Under the pieces are notes generated by a model. The model worked only from the letters and a program-made list of their open reading frames with translations. It did not search any database and had not been told where the DNA came from. A DNA stretch of 64,000 bases, from NCBI RefSeq assembly GCF_017353185.1, contig NZ_JAFMYV010000001.1, positions 310,001-374,000 of the forward strand, given 5' to 3'. Every line of letters begins with the position of its first letter. Positions within the stretch are counted from its first letter, which is position 1. Below are positions 29,097 to 37,370 of this stretch, piece by piece. The stretch is from Fibrella rubiginis. GTDB taxonomy: Bacteria > Bacteroidota > Bacteroidia > Cytophagales > Spirosomataceae. A program made the translations under genes and the position numbers.

Positions 29097-30212
29097 ATGA
29101 ACCAGCCCCAAATTCGTGACCTGACGCGCTATATGGACGCCTGGGCACCGCCCGTGTATCAGGAATCATACGACAACGCCGGGCTGATCGTGGGTGATCC
29201 CAACGCAGTCATCACCGGCGTACTGGTATCGCTCGATGCCACGGAAGCGGTAGTGGATGAGGCCATTGCCAGGGGTTGTAACGTCATTGTGGCACACCAT
29301 CCCATCGTGTTTCGGGGCCTGAAAAAGCTGAACGGCAAAAACTACGTAGAACGCACGGTAATCAAAGCGATCAAAAACGACGTCGCCATTTTCGCTGCCC
29401 ACACCAACCTAGACAGTGTGGCAGGGGGAGTAAACTACCACATTGCCAGTCGGTTAGGGTTGCAGGATGTACAGATTCTAGCTCCGAAAGCGCAGGTGCT
29501 CAGTAAGCTCGTAGTCTTTACTCCCAAAGCTGATATGGCCAACGTACTCGCGGCTATCTATGAGGCTGGAGCAGGTCAGATTGGTGACTACGACCATTGT
29601 TCGTTCCGAGTAGGGGGCACCGGCACGTTCCGGCCGCTAACCGGGTCCAACCCAGTGGTGGGGGCCGTGGGGCAGGATGAATCCGTAGAGGAACTGCGGC
29701 TGGAAGTGATCCTGCCCACGCACCTGGAAGGCACTGTGGTGCGGGCCATGACCCGTGCGCATTCGTATGAGGTGCCCGCCTACGATCTCTACGCGCTTAA
29801 CAACGCTAACCAGACTGTCGGCTCCGGTGCGGTGGGTGATCTGCCCGAACCCATGGACGAGACGGCCTGGCTGCGTTACCTTAGCATGAACATGAACGCG
29901 TCTGTGATTCGGCATACGCCTCTGCGTAACAGGCCCGTCCGGCGCGTGGCGGTATGCGGTGGAGCAGGCAGTTTTCTGCTCTCCGACGCCATCCGGGCTG
30001 GTGCCGACGCCTTCGTCACTGCCGATTATAAATACCACGAGTTCTTTGACGCCGAAGGCCGACTAATCATCTGCGACATTGGTCACTACGAAAGCGAGGT
30101 CTTTACCAAAGACCTGATTCAACAGCGTTTGGCCCAAAAATTCACTACCTTTGCGGTAATTTTAGCAGAAACAAACACCAACCCGGTGCGATATTTTTTT
30201 AATGTACAATGA
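29097..30212 (+). CDS. Nif3-like dinuclear metal centre protein (YbgI/YqfO type with inserted domain)
   Basis: A 371-residue protein forming a hexameric ring with a two-metal site. Metal-site motifs A-H-H-P-I-V-F (near 64-70), A-H-T-N-L-D (about 101-106) and G-H-Y-E-S-E near the C-terminus are intact. A central PII/CutA-like domain (about 135-235, starting L-S-K-L-V-V-F-T-P) marks the long YqfO form. The enzymatic role is not settled for the family. The last codons (N-V-Q-stop) lie inside the AATGTACAATG-type hairpin arm that follows. Confidence 0.92.
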   Translation: MNQPQIRDLTRYMDAWAPPVYQESYDNAGLIVGDPNAVITGVLVSLDATEAVVDEAIARGCNVIVAHHPIVFRGLKKLNGKNYVERTVIKAIKNDVAIFAAHTNLDSVAGGVNYHIASRLGLQDVQILAPKAQVLSKLVVFTPKADMANVLAAIYEAGAGQIGDYDHCSFRVGGTGTFRPLTGSNPVVGAVGQDESVEELRLEVILPTHLEGTVVRAMTRAHSYEVPAYDLYALNNANQTVGSGAVGDLPEPMDETAWLRYLSMNMNASVIRHTPLRNRPVRRVAVCGGAGSFLLSDAIRAGADAFVTADYKYHEFFDAEGRLIICDIGHYESEVFTKDLIQQRLAQKFTTFAVILAETNTNPVRYFFNVQ

Positions 30213-30325
30213 ATAATGCACAATGTACAATGACCTTTAAGGACATCATTGTCAGCATTCAACACAGTTTACGGGATCAATTCCGCTAGCTTTCATTGTA
30301 CATTATACATTGTTCATTGTACATT
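30201..30325. repeat. 33-bp dialect hairpin containing the Nif3-like stop codon
   Basis: Arms 30201-30233 and 30293-30325 pair at 30 of 33 positions around a 59-nt loop. The words are AATGTACAATGAATAATGCA-type. The stop codon of the upstream gene (30210-30212) is within the left arm, and the right arm ends 16 nt before the zinc-ribbon gene's ATG. Confidence 0.88.
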
Positions 30326-30341
30326 AACATCACTCCCCCGA

Positions 30342-31097
30342 ATGGAACTAACGGTAGCGCAAAAATTAGACGCACTTCTTAAACTGCAAGCCATTGATTC
30401 TCAACTGAATGATATCCGCCGTATGCGGGGCGACCTCCCCGAGGAAGTTCGTGATCTGGAAGATGAGATCATCGGTTTCGAGACGCGCATCGGAAAATTC
30501 AACAGCGAGGTCAGCACCCTTCAGGAAGAAATTGACCGTAACAAGACTGTTAAGAAAGACGCCGACAAACTCATTGCCCGCTACAAAGAGCAGCAGATGA
30601 ACGTGCGTAACAACCGCGAATTCGACGCGATCACGAAAGAAATCGAGTTGCAGTCGCTGGAAATGGAATTGTCGGACAAGAAAATCGGCGAGTCGCAGTT
30701 TCGGATGCAGGGTAAGCAGGACGAAATCAACGCGACGCAAGAGACACTGAATCTGCGTAAGGAAGACCTGAAAGTGAAAAAGCAGGAGCTTGATCAGCTG
30801 ATTTCGGAGAGCGAAGCTGACGAAAAGCAACTAGCCGTTGAGCGCGAAGAGCAGGCTAAAAACGTAGAAGCTCGACTGCTGGTGTCGTATGACAAAATTC
30901 GGCATAATGCCCTGAATGGACTGGCCGTTGTGACCGTGAAGCGCGGTGCCTGTGGTGGTTGCTACAACGTAGTGCCCCCACAACGTCAAGCCGATATTAA
31001 AGACAAGAAGAAGATCATCGTGTGCGAACACTGCGGTCGTATCCTCGCCGACGTCGATGCTGTTCCTGAGCCGGTAACTACGGGAAGAGGGCGGTAG
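30342..31097 (+). CDS. Coiled-coil protein with C-terminal C4 zinc ribbon
   Basis: A 251-residue protein: helical coiled coil over about residues 25-190 (Glu/Lys/Leu-rich heptads) and a C-terminal zinc ribbon with C-G-G-C-Y-N and C-E-H-C-G-R. This architecture (DUF164/C4-type zinc ribbon) commonly follows the Nif3-like gene, as here. Its role is unclear. ATG 30342 follows the hairpin; the frame runs further up to a TTG inside the hairpin loop. The stop TAG (31095-31097) lies in the next hairpin's left arm. Confidence 0.9.
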   Translation: MELTVAQKLDALLKLQAIDSQLNDIRRMRGDLPEEVRDLEDEIIGFETRIGKFNSEVSTLQEEIDRNKTVKKDADKLIARYKEQQMNVRNNREFDAITKEIELQSLEMELSDKKIGESQFRMQGKQDEINATQETLNLRKEDLKVKKQELDQLISESEADEKQLAVEREEQAKNVEARLLVSYDKIRHNALNGLAVVTVKRGACGGCYNVVPPQRQADIKDKKKIIVCEHCGRILADVDAVPEPVTTGRGR

Positions 31098-31203
31098 TAT
31101 TAATGCACAATGCACAATGAATAATGTACAATGGGCTGACGCAAGTCATTTCTCGCGTCAGCCCATTGTACATTATTCATTGTGCATTGTGCATTAATAC
31201 TAC
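31094..31203. repeat. Perfect 49-bp inverted repeat containing the stop codons of both convergent genes
   Basis: Arms 31094-31142 and 31155-31203 are exactly complementary over 49 positions; the loop is AAGTCATTTCTC. The outer end GTAGTATTAATG supplies TAG as stop codon to the zinc-ribbon gene on the plus strand and, by symmetry, TAG to the DUF58 gene on the minus strand. The middle is AATGCACAATG-type words and the inner cap is GGGCTGACGC/GCGTCAGCCC. Confidence 0.97.
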
Positions 31204-32123
31204 CTCATTTTCGTCCGCTTTACCAGATACGCTGACAAAATGGGTTCGAAGCCTTGGGCAATGTCGGCTTCGATGAAGTCGATGCGGTACTGGGCGCAGC
31301 GGAGTTTCAGGTTGTGGAGGTAGTTTGTCACGGCGGTTTTGTAGGCGTCGCGCACCTGGTTAGGCTGGAGTTTCACGCGGTTACCGGTTTCCAGGTCGAT
31401 AAACTCGTAAGGTCGCTCGTCGAAGGCAAAGGCCTGCTCGGTTTGGCGGTCAGTGACGTGGAAAATAAGCACCTCATGCAGGTTGTGGCGCAGGTGTTGC
31501 AGGGCCGAAAAGAGGGCATCCTGCCGGGCCGGATCTGTTCCCGCCGAATCGAACATATCGCTGAAGAGAATTACCAGCGACCGTTTATTGATCTTCTCGG
31601 CTAGTTGGTGAATCACCTCCGGTGCGCTCGTACGGCGGTTTGGTTTTGGCGACTGCAGGAGCTGATCGAGGTGAGTAAAGAGCTTGTGTACGTGCCCCGG
31701 CGTAGATTTCACGGGTGTTTGCAGTTCAATCTCGTCGGCGAAGGTGCACAGGCTCACCGCGTCGCGCTGGCGTTGCAGCATGTAGGCTAAACTAGCCGCA
31801 CCCATGGCACTGAACGTGATTTTGCCGTAATCTTTCTCGGGGTAATACATCGACGACGACGTATCGATGAGCAGGTGACAGCGAAGATTAGTTTCCTCTT
31901 CGTAGCGTTTCACAAAGAGCTTATCGGTCTTGCCAAACACCTTCCAGTCGATGTAGCGGGTGCTTTCGCCGGGGTTATAGAGCCGGTGTTCGGCAAATTC
32001 GACCGAAAATCCGTGGAAGGGAGATTTATGTAACCCCGTAATGAACCCCTCGACCAGCTGCCTGGCCAGAAATTCGACGTTACCAAACGAACGTACCTGC
32101 GCCAAGTTGAGTGTTGCTGCCAA
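31200..32123 (-). CDS. DUF58 family (vWA-like) protein
   Basis: About 307 residues. The N-terminal part contains G-F-S-V-E-F-A-E-H-R-L-Y-N-P-G-E and R-Y-I-D-W-K-V-F, the hallmark of DUF58, followed by a vWA-like fold (H-L-L-I-D-T-S-S-S-M as a degenerate MIDAS DxSxS). Members usually accompany a MoxR ATPase in aerotolerance-type operons, but no MoxR gene is adjacent. No ATG precedes the conserved region: TTG at 32123 (residues L-A-A-T-L-N-L-A-Q-V) is the likeliest start, with another TTG at 32105. The open frame continues to 32306 through repeat-derived DNA. Confidence 0.82.
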   Translation of the reverse strand: MAATLNLAQVRSFGNVEFLARQLVEGFITGLHKSPFHGFSVEFAEHRLYNPGESTRYIDWKVFGKTDKLFVKRYEEETNLRCHLLIDTSSSMYYPEKDYGKITFSAMGAASLAYMLQRQRDAVSLCTFADEIELQTPVKSTPGHVHKLFTHLDQLLQSPKPNRRTSAPEVIHQLAEKINKRSLVILFSDMFDSAGTDPARQDALFSALQHLRHNLHEVLIFHVTDRQTEQAFAFDERPYEFIDLETGNRVKLQPNQVRDAYKTAVTNYLHNLKLRCAQYRIDFIEADIAQGFEPILSAYLVKRTKMR

Positions 32124-32138
32124 GGGAGAGAGGGGGAA

Positions 32139-32251
32139 TGTAAAATGAAGAATGTAAAATGCGGTCCGACGGGTCGGCCTCGCGTCAGCCACAAAGCGCG
32201 AAGCTAGCCACGTCCAATATCCAACGTCTAATATCCGACATCCAACGTCCA
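32139..32251. repeat. Unpaired, chimaeric dialect element upstream of DUF58
   Basis: Contains AATGTAAAATGAAGAATGTA-type words at one end, GCGTCAGCC and GCGCGAAGC cap motifs in the middle, and GTCCAATATCCAACGTCTAA-type words at the other end. Neither arm has its complement: the two flanks use different vocabularies. It looks like two half-hairpins joined. It lies within the 292-nt DUF58-rlpA spacer. Confidence 0.7.
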
Positions 32252-32258
32252 AAAGCAC

Positions 32259-32332
32259 AAAAAAAACCTGATTCGTAGGTCCGGCGCTTTGCAAAGGGAA
32301 TTGCAAAAAAAGGGCCAGCCTGTGAATCAGGT
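32259..32332 (-). terminator. Candidate terminator of rlpA
   Basis: On the minus strand ACCTGATTC (32332-32324) pairs with GAATCAGGT (32274-32266), followed by a run of Ts. The 49-nt intervening stretch has some inner pairing. It lies 84 nt past the rlpA stop. Confidence 0.5.
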
Positions 32333-32415
32333 CTTAACTAAAACGGACTGTACTCGTCCGTACAGATGTGTGGGTGCGGGTTGCGTCGGTACGCCTGGGC
32401 TCCCCATCCCCTTAA

Positions 32416-32862
32416 TTACTGCACTGGCACCAGGCCGGGTAGCAGCGGCGAACGCCCATCGAGCGTTGGCGACTCATCGAGTTGGGCGACATAACGGTCT
32501 TTACCCACTACTCGTAATGTAACATTAACCACCCCTCTTCCGAGCAATCCGATGGCTTTGGCGGCGGCGGTGGTCATATCGACCACGCGGCCTTTGTGAA
32601 ACGGTCCCCGGTCGTTGATCCGGATGACGACTGATTGCTGGTTGGCTTGATTGGTTACTTCAACCAGCGTATTGAACGGAAATGTGCGATGTGCGCCTGT
32701 AAACAGATGTTGCTTAACGCGCTCGCCACTTGTTGTCCGGCATCCGTTGAACCGATTGGCGTAATAGGATGCCTGGCCTGACTGCTTATGCTCTTCTTTT
32801 TGGGGCGACTCTGACGAGCAAACGGTGCCTGCCAGCAGCAGTAGGGTCGTGAATAAACTCAT
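32416..32862 (-). CDS. rlpA: RlpA-like double-psi beta-barrel protein (septal peptidoglycan hydrolase family)
   Basis: A 148-residue exported protein with an N-terminal signal (MSLFTTLLLLAGTV). The RlpA domain shows A-S-Y-Y-A-N-R-F-N-G, R-T-T-S-G-E, F-P-F-N-T-L-V-E-V-T-N and I-N-D-R-G-P-F with the catalytic-type Asp. RlpA proteins cleave denuded glycan strands at the septum. No SPOR domain is present. Cys15 after G-T-V is not a good lipobox. ATG 32862 is used rather than an upstream in-frame start. Confidence 0.88.
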   Translation of the reverse strand: MSLFTTLLLLAGTVCSSESPQKEEHKQSGQASYYANRFNGCRTTSGERVKQHLFTGAHRTFPFNTLVEVTNQANQQSVVIRINDRGPFHKGRVVDMTTAAAKAIGLLGRGVVNVTLRVVGKDRYVAQLDESPTLDGRSPLLPGLVPVQ

Positions 32863-33010
32863 ACAGTCTTTGGTTCGTGAAATAATAGAAGAAGACCTTT
32901 CCAAAACCGGGTTTCATAACGCCTTCATTCACCAAAAAATGCAATTCCCTAGTAACAAAACTACTAATAAAAGGCTATACGACAAAGCATTAGGGGAAGA
33001 TTATCTACAC

Positions 33011-33040
33011 ATATTCTGTGGAGCTAATTCTACAGAATAT
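33011..33040. other. Small perfect hairpin in AT-rich leader of the PUR gene
   Basis: ATATTCTGT (33011-33019) and ACAGAATAT (33032-33040) pair perfectly around 12 nt. The surrounding 32,905-33,100 stretch is AT-rich and holds no gene. Could be a regulatory site or a weak terminator. Confidence 0.4.
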
Positions 33041-33132
33041 GATTTTTTTGGAAAATTATATTCTCGCCTTTCTTTTTGTTCTGCCGCTCCGGGCCGTATT
33101 TTGACCCGTACTAGCCCTTAATTGATTGACAA

Positions 33133-33456
33133 GTGGACGAGCGAACAAACGAGAAAATCTATTCAAAACGGGTGCGTGCGGGCAAACGGACGTACTTTTT
33201 TGACGTGAAATCAACCCGTGGCAATGATTTCTATTTGACACTGACCGAGAGCCGCCGCCTGCCACAGGGTGATGGATTCACCTACGACAAGCAAAAGATG
33301 TTTCTTTACAAAGAGGACTTCACCAAATTTCTCGAAGCCCTCCAGGAAACGATCGACTATGTGAAAACGGAACTCATGCCTGGCACCGATTTCACCCAAT
33401 TTGATCGCCCTGATGAGGTTACTGATGACCTCCACACGCAGCTAAAATGGGAATAG
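33133..33456 (+). CDS. PUR-domain nucleic-acid-binding protein (DUF3276)
   Basis: A 107-residue single PUR domain: I-Y-S-K-R-V-R-A-G-K-R-T-Y-F-F-D-V, then F-Y-L-T-L-T-E-S-R and the helix F-L-Y-K-E-D-F-T-K-F-L-E-A-L. These match the Bacteroidota Pur-alpha-like family, which binds single-stranded DNA or RNA. The start is GTG (33133), as no ATG fits. An acidic tail follows the domain. A terminator lies 29 nt downstream. Confidence 0.9.
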   Translation: MDERTNEKIYSKRVRAGKRTYFFDVKSTRGNDFYLTLTESRRLPQGDGFTYDKQKMFLYKEDFTKFLEALQETIDYVKTELMPGTDFTQFDRPDEVTDDLHTQLKWE

Positions 33457-33484
33457 TACTATTTTGATTGAAGCCGTTAAGCCA

Positions 33485-33512
33485 GCCTCGACCCCCGTCT
33501 GAGGCTTTTTTT
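33485..33512 (+). terminator. Terminator of the PUR-domain gene
   Basis: GCCTC (33485-33489) and GAGGC (33501-33505) pair around an 11-nt loop and are followed by seven Ts. A normal intrinsic terminator, placed just before the dialect hairpin at 33524. Confidence 0.75.
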
Positions 33513-33523
33513 GTAATTTTACA

Positions 33524-33632
33524 AGTCGGTAGTCGTCAGTCGATAGTCAATAGTCGCTGATGCATAAGTAATCTGCCGCCAACTTTATTCTTGCGTCAGC
33601 GACTATTGACTATCGACTGGCGACTATCGACT
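33524..33632. repeat. 41-bp hairpin of AGTCGATAGTC words upstream of ychF
   Basis: Arms 33524-33564 and 33592-33632 pair over 41 positions; the only three non-Watson-Crick positions are all G:U wobbles in RNA. The words are AGTCGATAGTCAATAGTCG, a separate dialect, with the cap CGCTGATGCA/TGCGTCAGCG related to the GCTGACGC cap elsewhere. It ends 7 nt before the ychF ATG. Confidence 0.92.
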
Positions 33633-33639
33633 CTTATTC

Positions 33640-34740
33640 ATGGGACTTCAATGTGGAATTGTGGGCTTGCCAAACGTGGGCAAGTCGACCTTATTTAATG
33701 CGATTTCGACCGGAAAGGCCGAAGCTGCCAACTACCCTTTTTGTACCATCGAACCCAACGTGGGTGTGGTAACGGTACCCGACGAGCGGCTCGATTCGCT
33801 CGAAAAACTGGTGAGCCCCCAACGGGTGGTGCCAACCATTATTGAATTTGTCGACATCGCCGGGCTGGTGAAAGGGGCTAGTCAGGGTGCCGGACTGGGC
33901 AACAAATTCCTGGCCAACATCCGCGAAGTAGACGCCATTGTGCACGTAGTACGCTGCTTTGAAGACGATAACATTGTGCACGTAGAAGGTCGCGTTGATC
34001 CTGTTTTCGACAAAGAGATCATCGACGCCGAATTGCAACTGAAGGATCTAGAGTCGGTTGACAAAAAAATGCAGAAGCTGGAGCGCAATGCTAAGTCGGG
34101 CGATGCTAGGGCGAAAGCGGCGCTCGAAACATTGCGGATGTACAAAACTGCGCTGGAACAGGGCAAAAGCGCCCGCACGGTGCAGGTATCGGCCGAAGAG
34201 CAGGAAGAGGCTATTGGCGACATTGATTTGCTGACAGTGAAGCCGGTATTGTACGTAGCCAACGTAGACGAAGGCTCATTGCCCAACGGCAACGCTTATT
34301 CCGATAAGCTGCGGGCGGCGGTGGCCGAAGAGGGTGCCGACGTGGTAGTAATTTCGGCGGGTATCGAATCGCAGATTGCCGAGATGAGCGACCCCGAAGA
34401 GCGTGAACTGTTTTTAAGCGAATATGGCCTCACTGAATCAGGTTTGAGCAAGCTCATCAAGGCGTCGTACAAACTGCTGGGCCTGATCACTTACTTCACA
34501 GCGGGTGTGAAAGAAGTCCGCGCCTGGACCATTCGCCGGGGGTGGAAAGCCCCCGCCGCCGCCGGAGTAATTCACACCGACTTCGAGAAGAAATTTATTC
34601 GCGCACAGGTGATGAAACTGGCTGATTTCGAGCAGTTTAAAACTGAATCGGCCGTGAAAGAAGCTGGTAAACTATCGGTAGAAGGCAAAGAATACGTCGT
34701 GCAGGACGGCGACATTATGGAGTTTTTGCACGGAGCCTAA
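33640..34740 (+). CDS. ychF: Ribosome-associated ATPase YchF (Obg family)
   Basis: A 366-residue OLA1/YchF protein. The P-loop is GLPNVGKST (residues 8-16), switch [11 protein letters not shown] is preserved, and the G4-equivalent N-x-x-E position (Y-V-A-N-V-D-E) marks the ATP-preferring YchF class. A coiled-coil insertion (about 130-185) and a C-terminal TGS domain (about 280-366, ending Q-D-G-D-I-M-E-F) complete it. Confidence 0.96.
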   Translation: MGLQCGIVGLPNVGKSTLFNAISTGKAEAANYPFCTIEPNVGVVTVPDERLDSLEKLVSPQRVVPTIIEFVDIAGLVKGASQGAGLGNKFLANIREVDAIVHVVRCFEDDNIVHVEGRVDPVFDKEIIDAELQLKDLESVDKKMQKLERNAKSGDARAKAALETLRMYKTALEQGKSARTVQVSAEEQEEAIGDIDLLTVKPVLYVANVDEGSLPNGNAYSDKLRAAVAEEGADVVVISAGIESQIAEMSDPEERELFLSEYGLTESGLSKLIKASYKLLGLITYFTAGVKEVRAWTIRRGWKAPAAAGVIHTDFEKKFIRAQVMKLADFEQFKTESAVKEAGKLSVEGKEYVVQDGDIMEFLHGA

Positions 34741-34746
34741 CAGGAG

Positions 34747-34831
34747 GTTTTCAGTTTAAGGTGTTTTGAGTAGCTCCGCCTGGGTACGTTTTTTCCATAC
34801 GGAGCAACTCAAAACACCTTGAACTGAAAAC
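34747..34831. repeat. 32-bp hairpin after ychF
   Basis: Arms 34747-34778 and 34800-34831 pair at 30 of 32 positions around a 21-nt loop. The words are GTTTTCAGTTTAAGGTG, with the loop-proximal AGCTCCG/CGGAGC. It begins 6 nt after the ychF stop and, on the plus strand, is followed by a T-rich stretch, so it may also terminate. Confidence 0.85.
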
Positions 34832-34891
34832 TTTTATTTTGTACTGTTCATTCCAATAGCATACCTTTACCCTCGCTTGCAAGCTGCCGGG

Positions 34892-34924
34892 TTGGCCACT
34901 CGGCATTTTTCTGGTCTATTTTTG
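34892..34924 (+). promoter_or_regulatory. Predicted promoter of the SDR-TetR pair
   Basis: TTG (34892-34894), a 22-nt spacer and TATTTTTG (34917-34924) fit the Bacteroidota -33/-7 arrangement. ATG 34951 is 27 nt downstream of the -7 box. Confidence 0.5.
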
Positions 34925-34950
34925 GAACAATCAGTCTAAAACAAACAGAC

Positions 34951-35709
34951 ATGAGCAAGTTGCAGGGTAAAGTAGCCGTTGTTACAGGCGGTAACAGCGG
35001 TATTGGATTTGCCTCAGCGCAGGCCTTTTTAGCCGAAGGCGCCGACAAAGTGATCATTACAGGTCGTGATCAACGTGCTATAGATGAGGCAGTTGAGTTG
35101 CTGGGTAGCAGAGCGGCGGGTATTGTCGCTAACGTAGCCGATATGGCCGCGATCCGGCAGATGGGCGAGACGTTAGGTACATTAACTGACCACGTCGATG
35201 TGCTGTTTGTCAACGCTGGTGTGGCTACGTTTGCACCGCTGGAACACATGACAGAAGCAACCTTTGATCACAACATGGACGTGAACTTCAAAGGCGCTTT
35301 CTTTAGCATTCAGGCAGTTTTACCCCTGATGCGCGAGGGCGGGTCTATTGTGTTAAATACGTCTGTAAATGCTCACATGGGCATGGCGGGTGCTAGTGCT
35401 TACGGGGCGAGCAAGGCCGCACTGGTCTCGCTGGCGCGGAATTTATCGGCTGAATTACTCCCGCGTAAAATTCGGGTGAACGCGGTTAGCCCCGGTCCGG
35501 TTGGTACGCCTCTGTTCACTACAGCGAAGCTGGGCGTCGATGAAGAGCAGTTGACGCAAATGGGACAGCATATTGCTGGGTTGGTGCCCCTGGGCCGTTT
35601 CGGGCATGTGGATGAAATTGCCAGAACGATTGTTTTCTTTGCATCTGATGACTCATCGTTTATCCTGGGCAGCGAACTTATCGTTGATGGCGGGATGGTA
35701 ACGCTTTAA
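34951..35709 (+). CDS. Short-chain dehydrogenase/reductase
   Basis: A 252-residue classical SDR: T-G-G-N-S-G-I-G (TGxxxGIG) near 11-18, N-A-G-V at the NAG position, and the catalytic Ser with Y-G-A-S-K (YxxxK) near 145-149. It ends G-S-E-L-I-V-D-G-G as usual. Substrate unknown. A TetR regulator follows after 16 nt, so it is probably the regulator's target. Confidence 0.93.
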   Translation: MSKLQGKVAVVTGGNSGIGFASAQAFLAEGADKVIITGRDQRAIDEAVELLGSRAAGIVANVADMAAIRQMGETLGTLTDHVDVLFVNAGVATFAPLEHMTEATFDHNMDVNFKGAFFSIQAVLPLMREGGSIVLNTSVNAHMGMAGASAYGASKAALVSLARNLSAELLPRKIRVNAVSPGPVGTPLFTTAKLGVDEEQLTQMGQHIAGLVPLGRFGHVDEIARTIVFFASDDSSFILGSELIVDGGMVTL

Positions 35710-35725
35710 AGATTAACACTACACT

Positions 35726-36304
35726 ATGGCTCGACCAAAGGCTTTTGCGGAACAGGATGCACTTCAAGCAGCAATGGAGACTTTCTGGCGAAAAGGCTAC
35801 CACCAAACCTCTATGCAGGACCTAGTCGATGCGATGGGTATTAACCGGGCCAGCTTATACGATACTTTTGTTGATAAGCATACGCTCTACAAACAAGCAC
35901 TGGAGCGTTACCGTGATTTGAACTGCGCCGAAATGGCCGAATCTATTGCCGGCGCTGATACTGGCAAGGCTAAGCTTCGCGCTATCTTCGACCGGCTTAT
36001 TCAAGAAACCCTCGACGATGGTGACCATAAAGGTTGCTTCATGACTAACGCCACCTTGGAAATGCTACCCCATTATGCCGATATAGTGACTATTGTGTGT
36101 GGTAATTTTGAGCGAATGGAGGCTATGCTGCGCACCATTGTTGGAGAGGGGATCCGCAGCGGTGAGTTTCGGGCCGATTTGTCCCTCGATGACATACTAC
36201 CTTTTCTAATCAGTCAGCTGGCCGGCCTGCGCATTTTGGCAAAAACCAGCACAAGTGCCAGCCTGCTGAATCGAGTGGTTGATATGGCCCTGAGAGTACT
36301 TTGA
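35726..36304 (+). CDS. TetR/AcrR-family transcriptional regulator
   Basis: A 192-residue repressor with the N-terminal HTH (about 8-55: A-L-Q-A-A-M-E-T-F-W-R-K-G-Y, then MGINRASLYDTFVDKHTLY). The C-terminal ligand domain contains the C-F-M-T-N-A-T-L-E segment typical of the AcrR subgroup that controls neighbouring SDR genes. Same operon as the SDR. Confidence 0.92.
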   Translation: MARPKAFAEQDALQAAMETFWRKGYHQTSMQDLVDAMGINRASLYDTFVDKHTLYKQALERYRDLNCAEMAESIAGADTGKAKLRAIFDRLIQETLDDGDHKGCFMTNATLEMLPHYADIVTIVCGNFERMEAMLRTIVGEGIRSGEFRADLSLDDILPFLISQLAGLRILAKTSTSASLLNRVVDMALRVL

Positions 36305-36329
36305 CAGGTCTATGGTGCAACCATAGCGA

Positions 36330-36391
36330 CTAATCGGGCATAAAAAAGGGTCGTACCAGACGAGGTACGACCCTTTTTTATGCCCGATTAG
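36330..36391. terminator. Bidirectional terminator between TetR and barrel genes
   Basis: Perfect 28-bp inverted repeat (36330-36357, 36364-36391) with a 6-nt loop. It has runs of A and T inside the stem, so either direction gives a GC stem plus T-run. Unlike the dialect hairpins, this is a conventional convergent terminator. Confidence 0.88.
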
Positions 36392-36397
36392 TTAGTA

Positions 36398-37117
36398 CTA
36401 CCGTGTTCGAATGGGCAGTTTGCGATCGTCGGGGCTGTATTGACGGCCAATACCAAATGAGTAACCTAACCCAATGGTAATCATCTGGTTACGTACGTCG
36501 TCGGCTCTGAGTGCAATGTTAGTAATACCCTGCGTGTAGCGGGCATCGACGGTGAAGTGCTGCCGTGGGCCAGTACCCCAGTTGAGTTGAAGACCACCCG
36601 TCAGACCAAGGTCAGCCGTGCGGTAGTCTTCAGTGGTGTTGACCGAGATTTCGTTGCCACCCCCTTTAATTGTACCCTTGCCATTGAGGCGCAGGGCAGG
36701 CACAGCACCCAGGTAGATGTTTGGGCGGAAGTTACCACCGCGCGTAAGGTAATAGCGGCCCGTGATGGGTAACTCCAGGTAGTTAACCCGGTTGATACCC
36801 GTGTACTCTACATTGTTAACGATGGTTTTCGCTTTGTTGCCCCGTTGTGAATAAAGGATATCGATGCCAAATCCGAAGCGGCTGATATCGCTGTAGACAA
36901 AACCGACGCCTGCCGATATACCCGGAAGCAATTCATTTGAGCCATTGCCATTGCTTCCCTGCGGGGCACCCGGAACGTTGATACTGTTGCCCACCAGATT
37001 GGTCAGGTTCAGCCCAACGCGAGGGCCAAAGCTCCAGCGTTGGCGTGACTGACCGAAACTAACGGTCTGGACAAAGAGAAGCGTAGCGAAAAGAAAGATG
37101 TAACGTGCGTTTTGCAT
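36398..37117 (-). CDS. Outer-membrane beta-barrel protein (PorT-like fold)
   Basis: A 239-residue exported protein with a signal peptide (about 1-22, ending S-F-G-Q). The rest has alternating strands with Gly/aromatic pattern (F-G-P-R-V-G-L-N-L-T-N-L, then ISAGVGFVYSDISRFGFGID), typical of the 8-stranded barrel called outer-membrane beta-barrel or PorT family. A short non-barrel tail follows. Function unknown; single gene. Confidence 0.82.
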   Translation of the reverse strand: MQNARYIFLFATLLFVQTVSFGQSRQRWSFGPRVGLNLTNLVGNSINVPGAPQGSNGNGSNELLPGISAGVGFVYSDISRFGFGIDILYSQRGNKAKTIVNNVEYTGINRVNYLELPITGRYYLTRGGNFRPNIYLGAVPALRLNGKGTIKGGGNEISVNTTEDYRTADLGLTGGLQLNWGTGPRQHFTVDARYTQGITNIALRADDVRNQMITIGLGYSFGIGRQYSPDDRKLPIRTR

Positions 37118-37370
37118 AAAAAGATGGGAGACATTTCATGCTTACGATCAAAAAGCGCATAATCTACTCATTACTAACCAGATAAGACCAGACAGGCACT
37201 TGTTGACTTTGGGCAAATTATAACGATTTTAAGTTAACTAACTGAACCCATAACGGCCGTGTTTCGGCTTTGTTTCACAAATACCGATTGTTTTTGCGAA
37301 CGGCCCCGAATGGCTACTTTTACGTATTGACCCCATTGACGAAAAAATTGCACTCAGCAAACAAATACAC

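Noticed and set aside
30201..31203. CRISPR-like array of short repeats
   Set aside because: The AATGTACAATG words are degenerate, adjacent without unique spacers, and arranged as one inverted pair per spacer. No cas genes.
36330..36391. Member of the dialect hairpin family
   Set aside because: It is a compact bidirectional terminator with A/T runs and a 6-nt loop and has no repeated words or cap.
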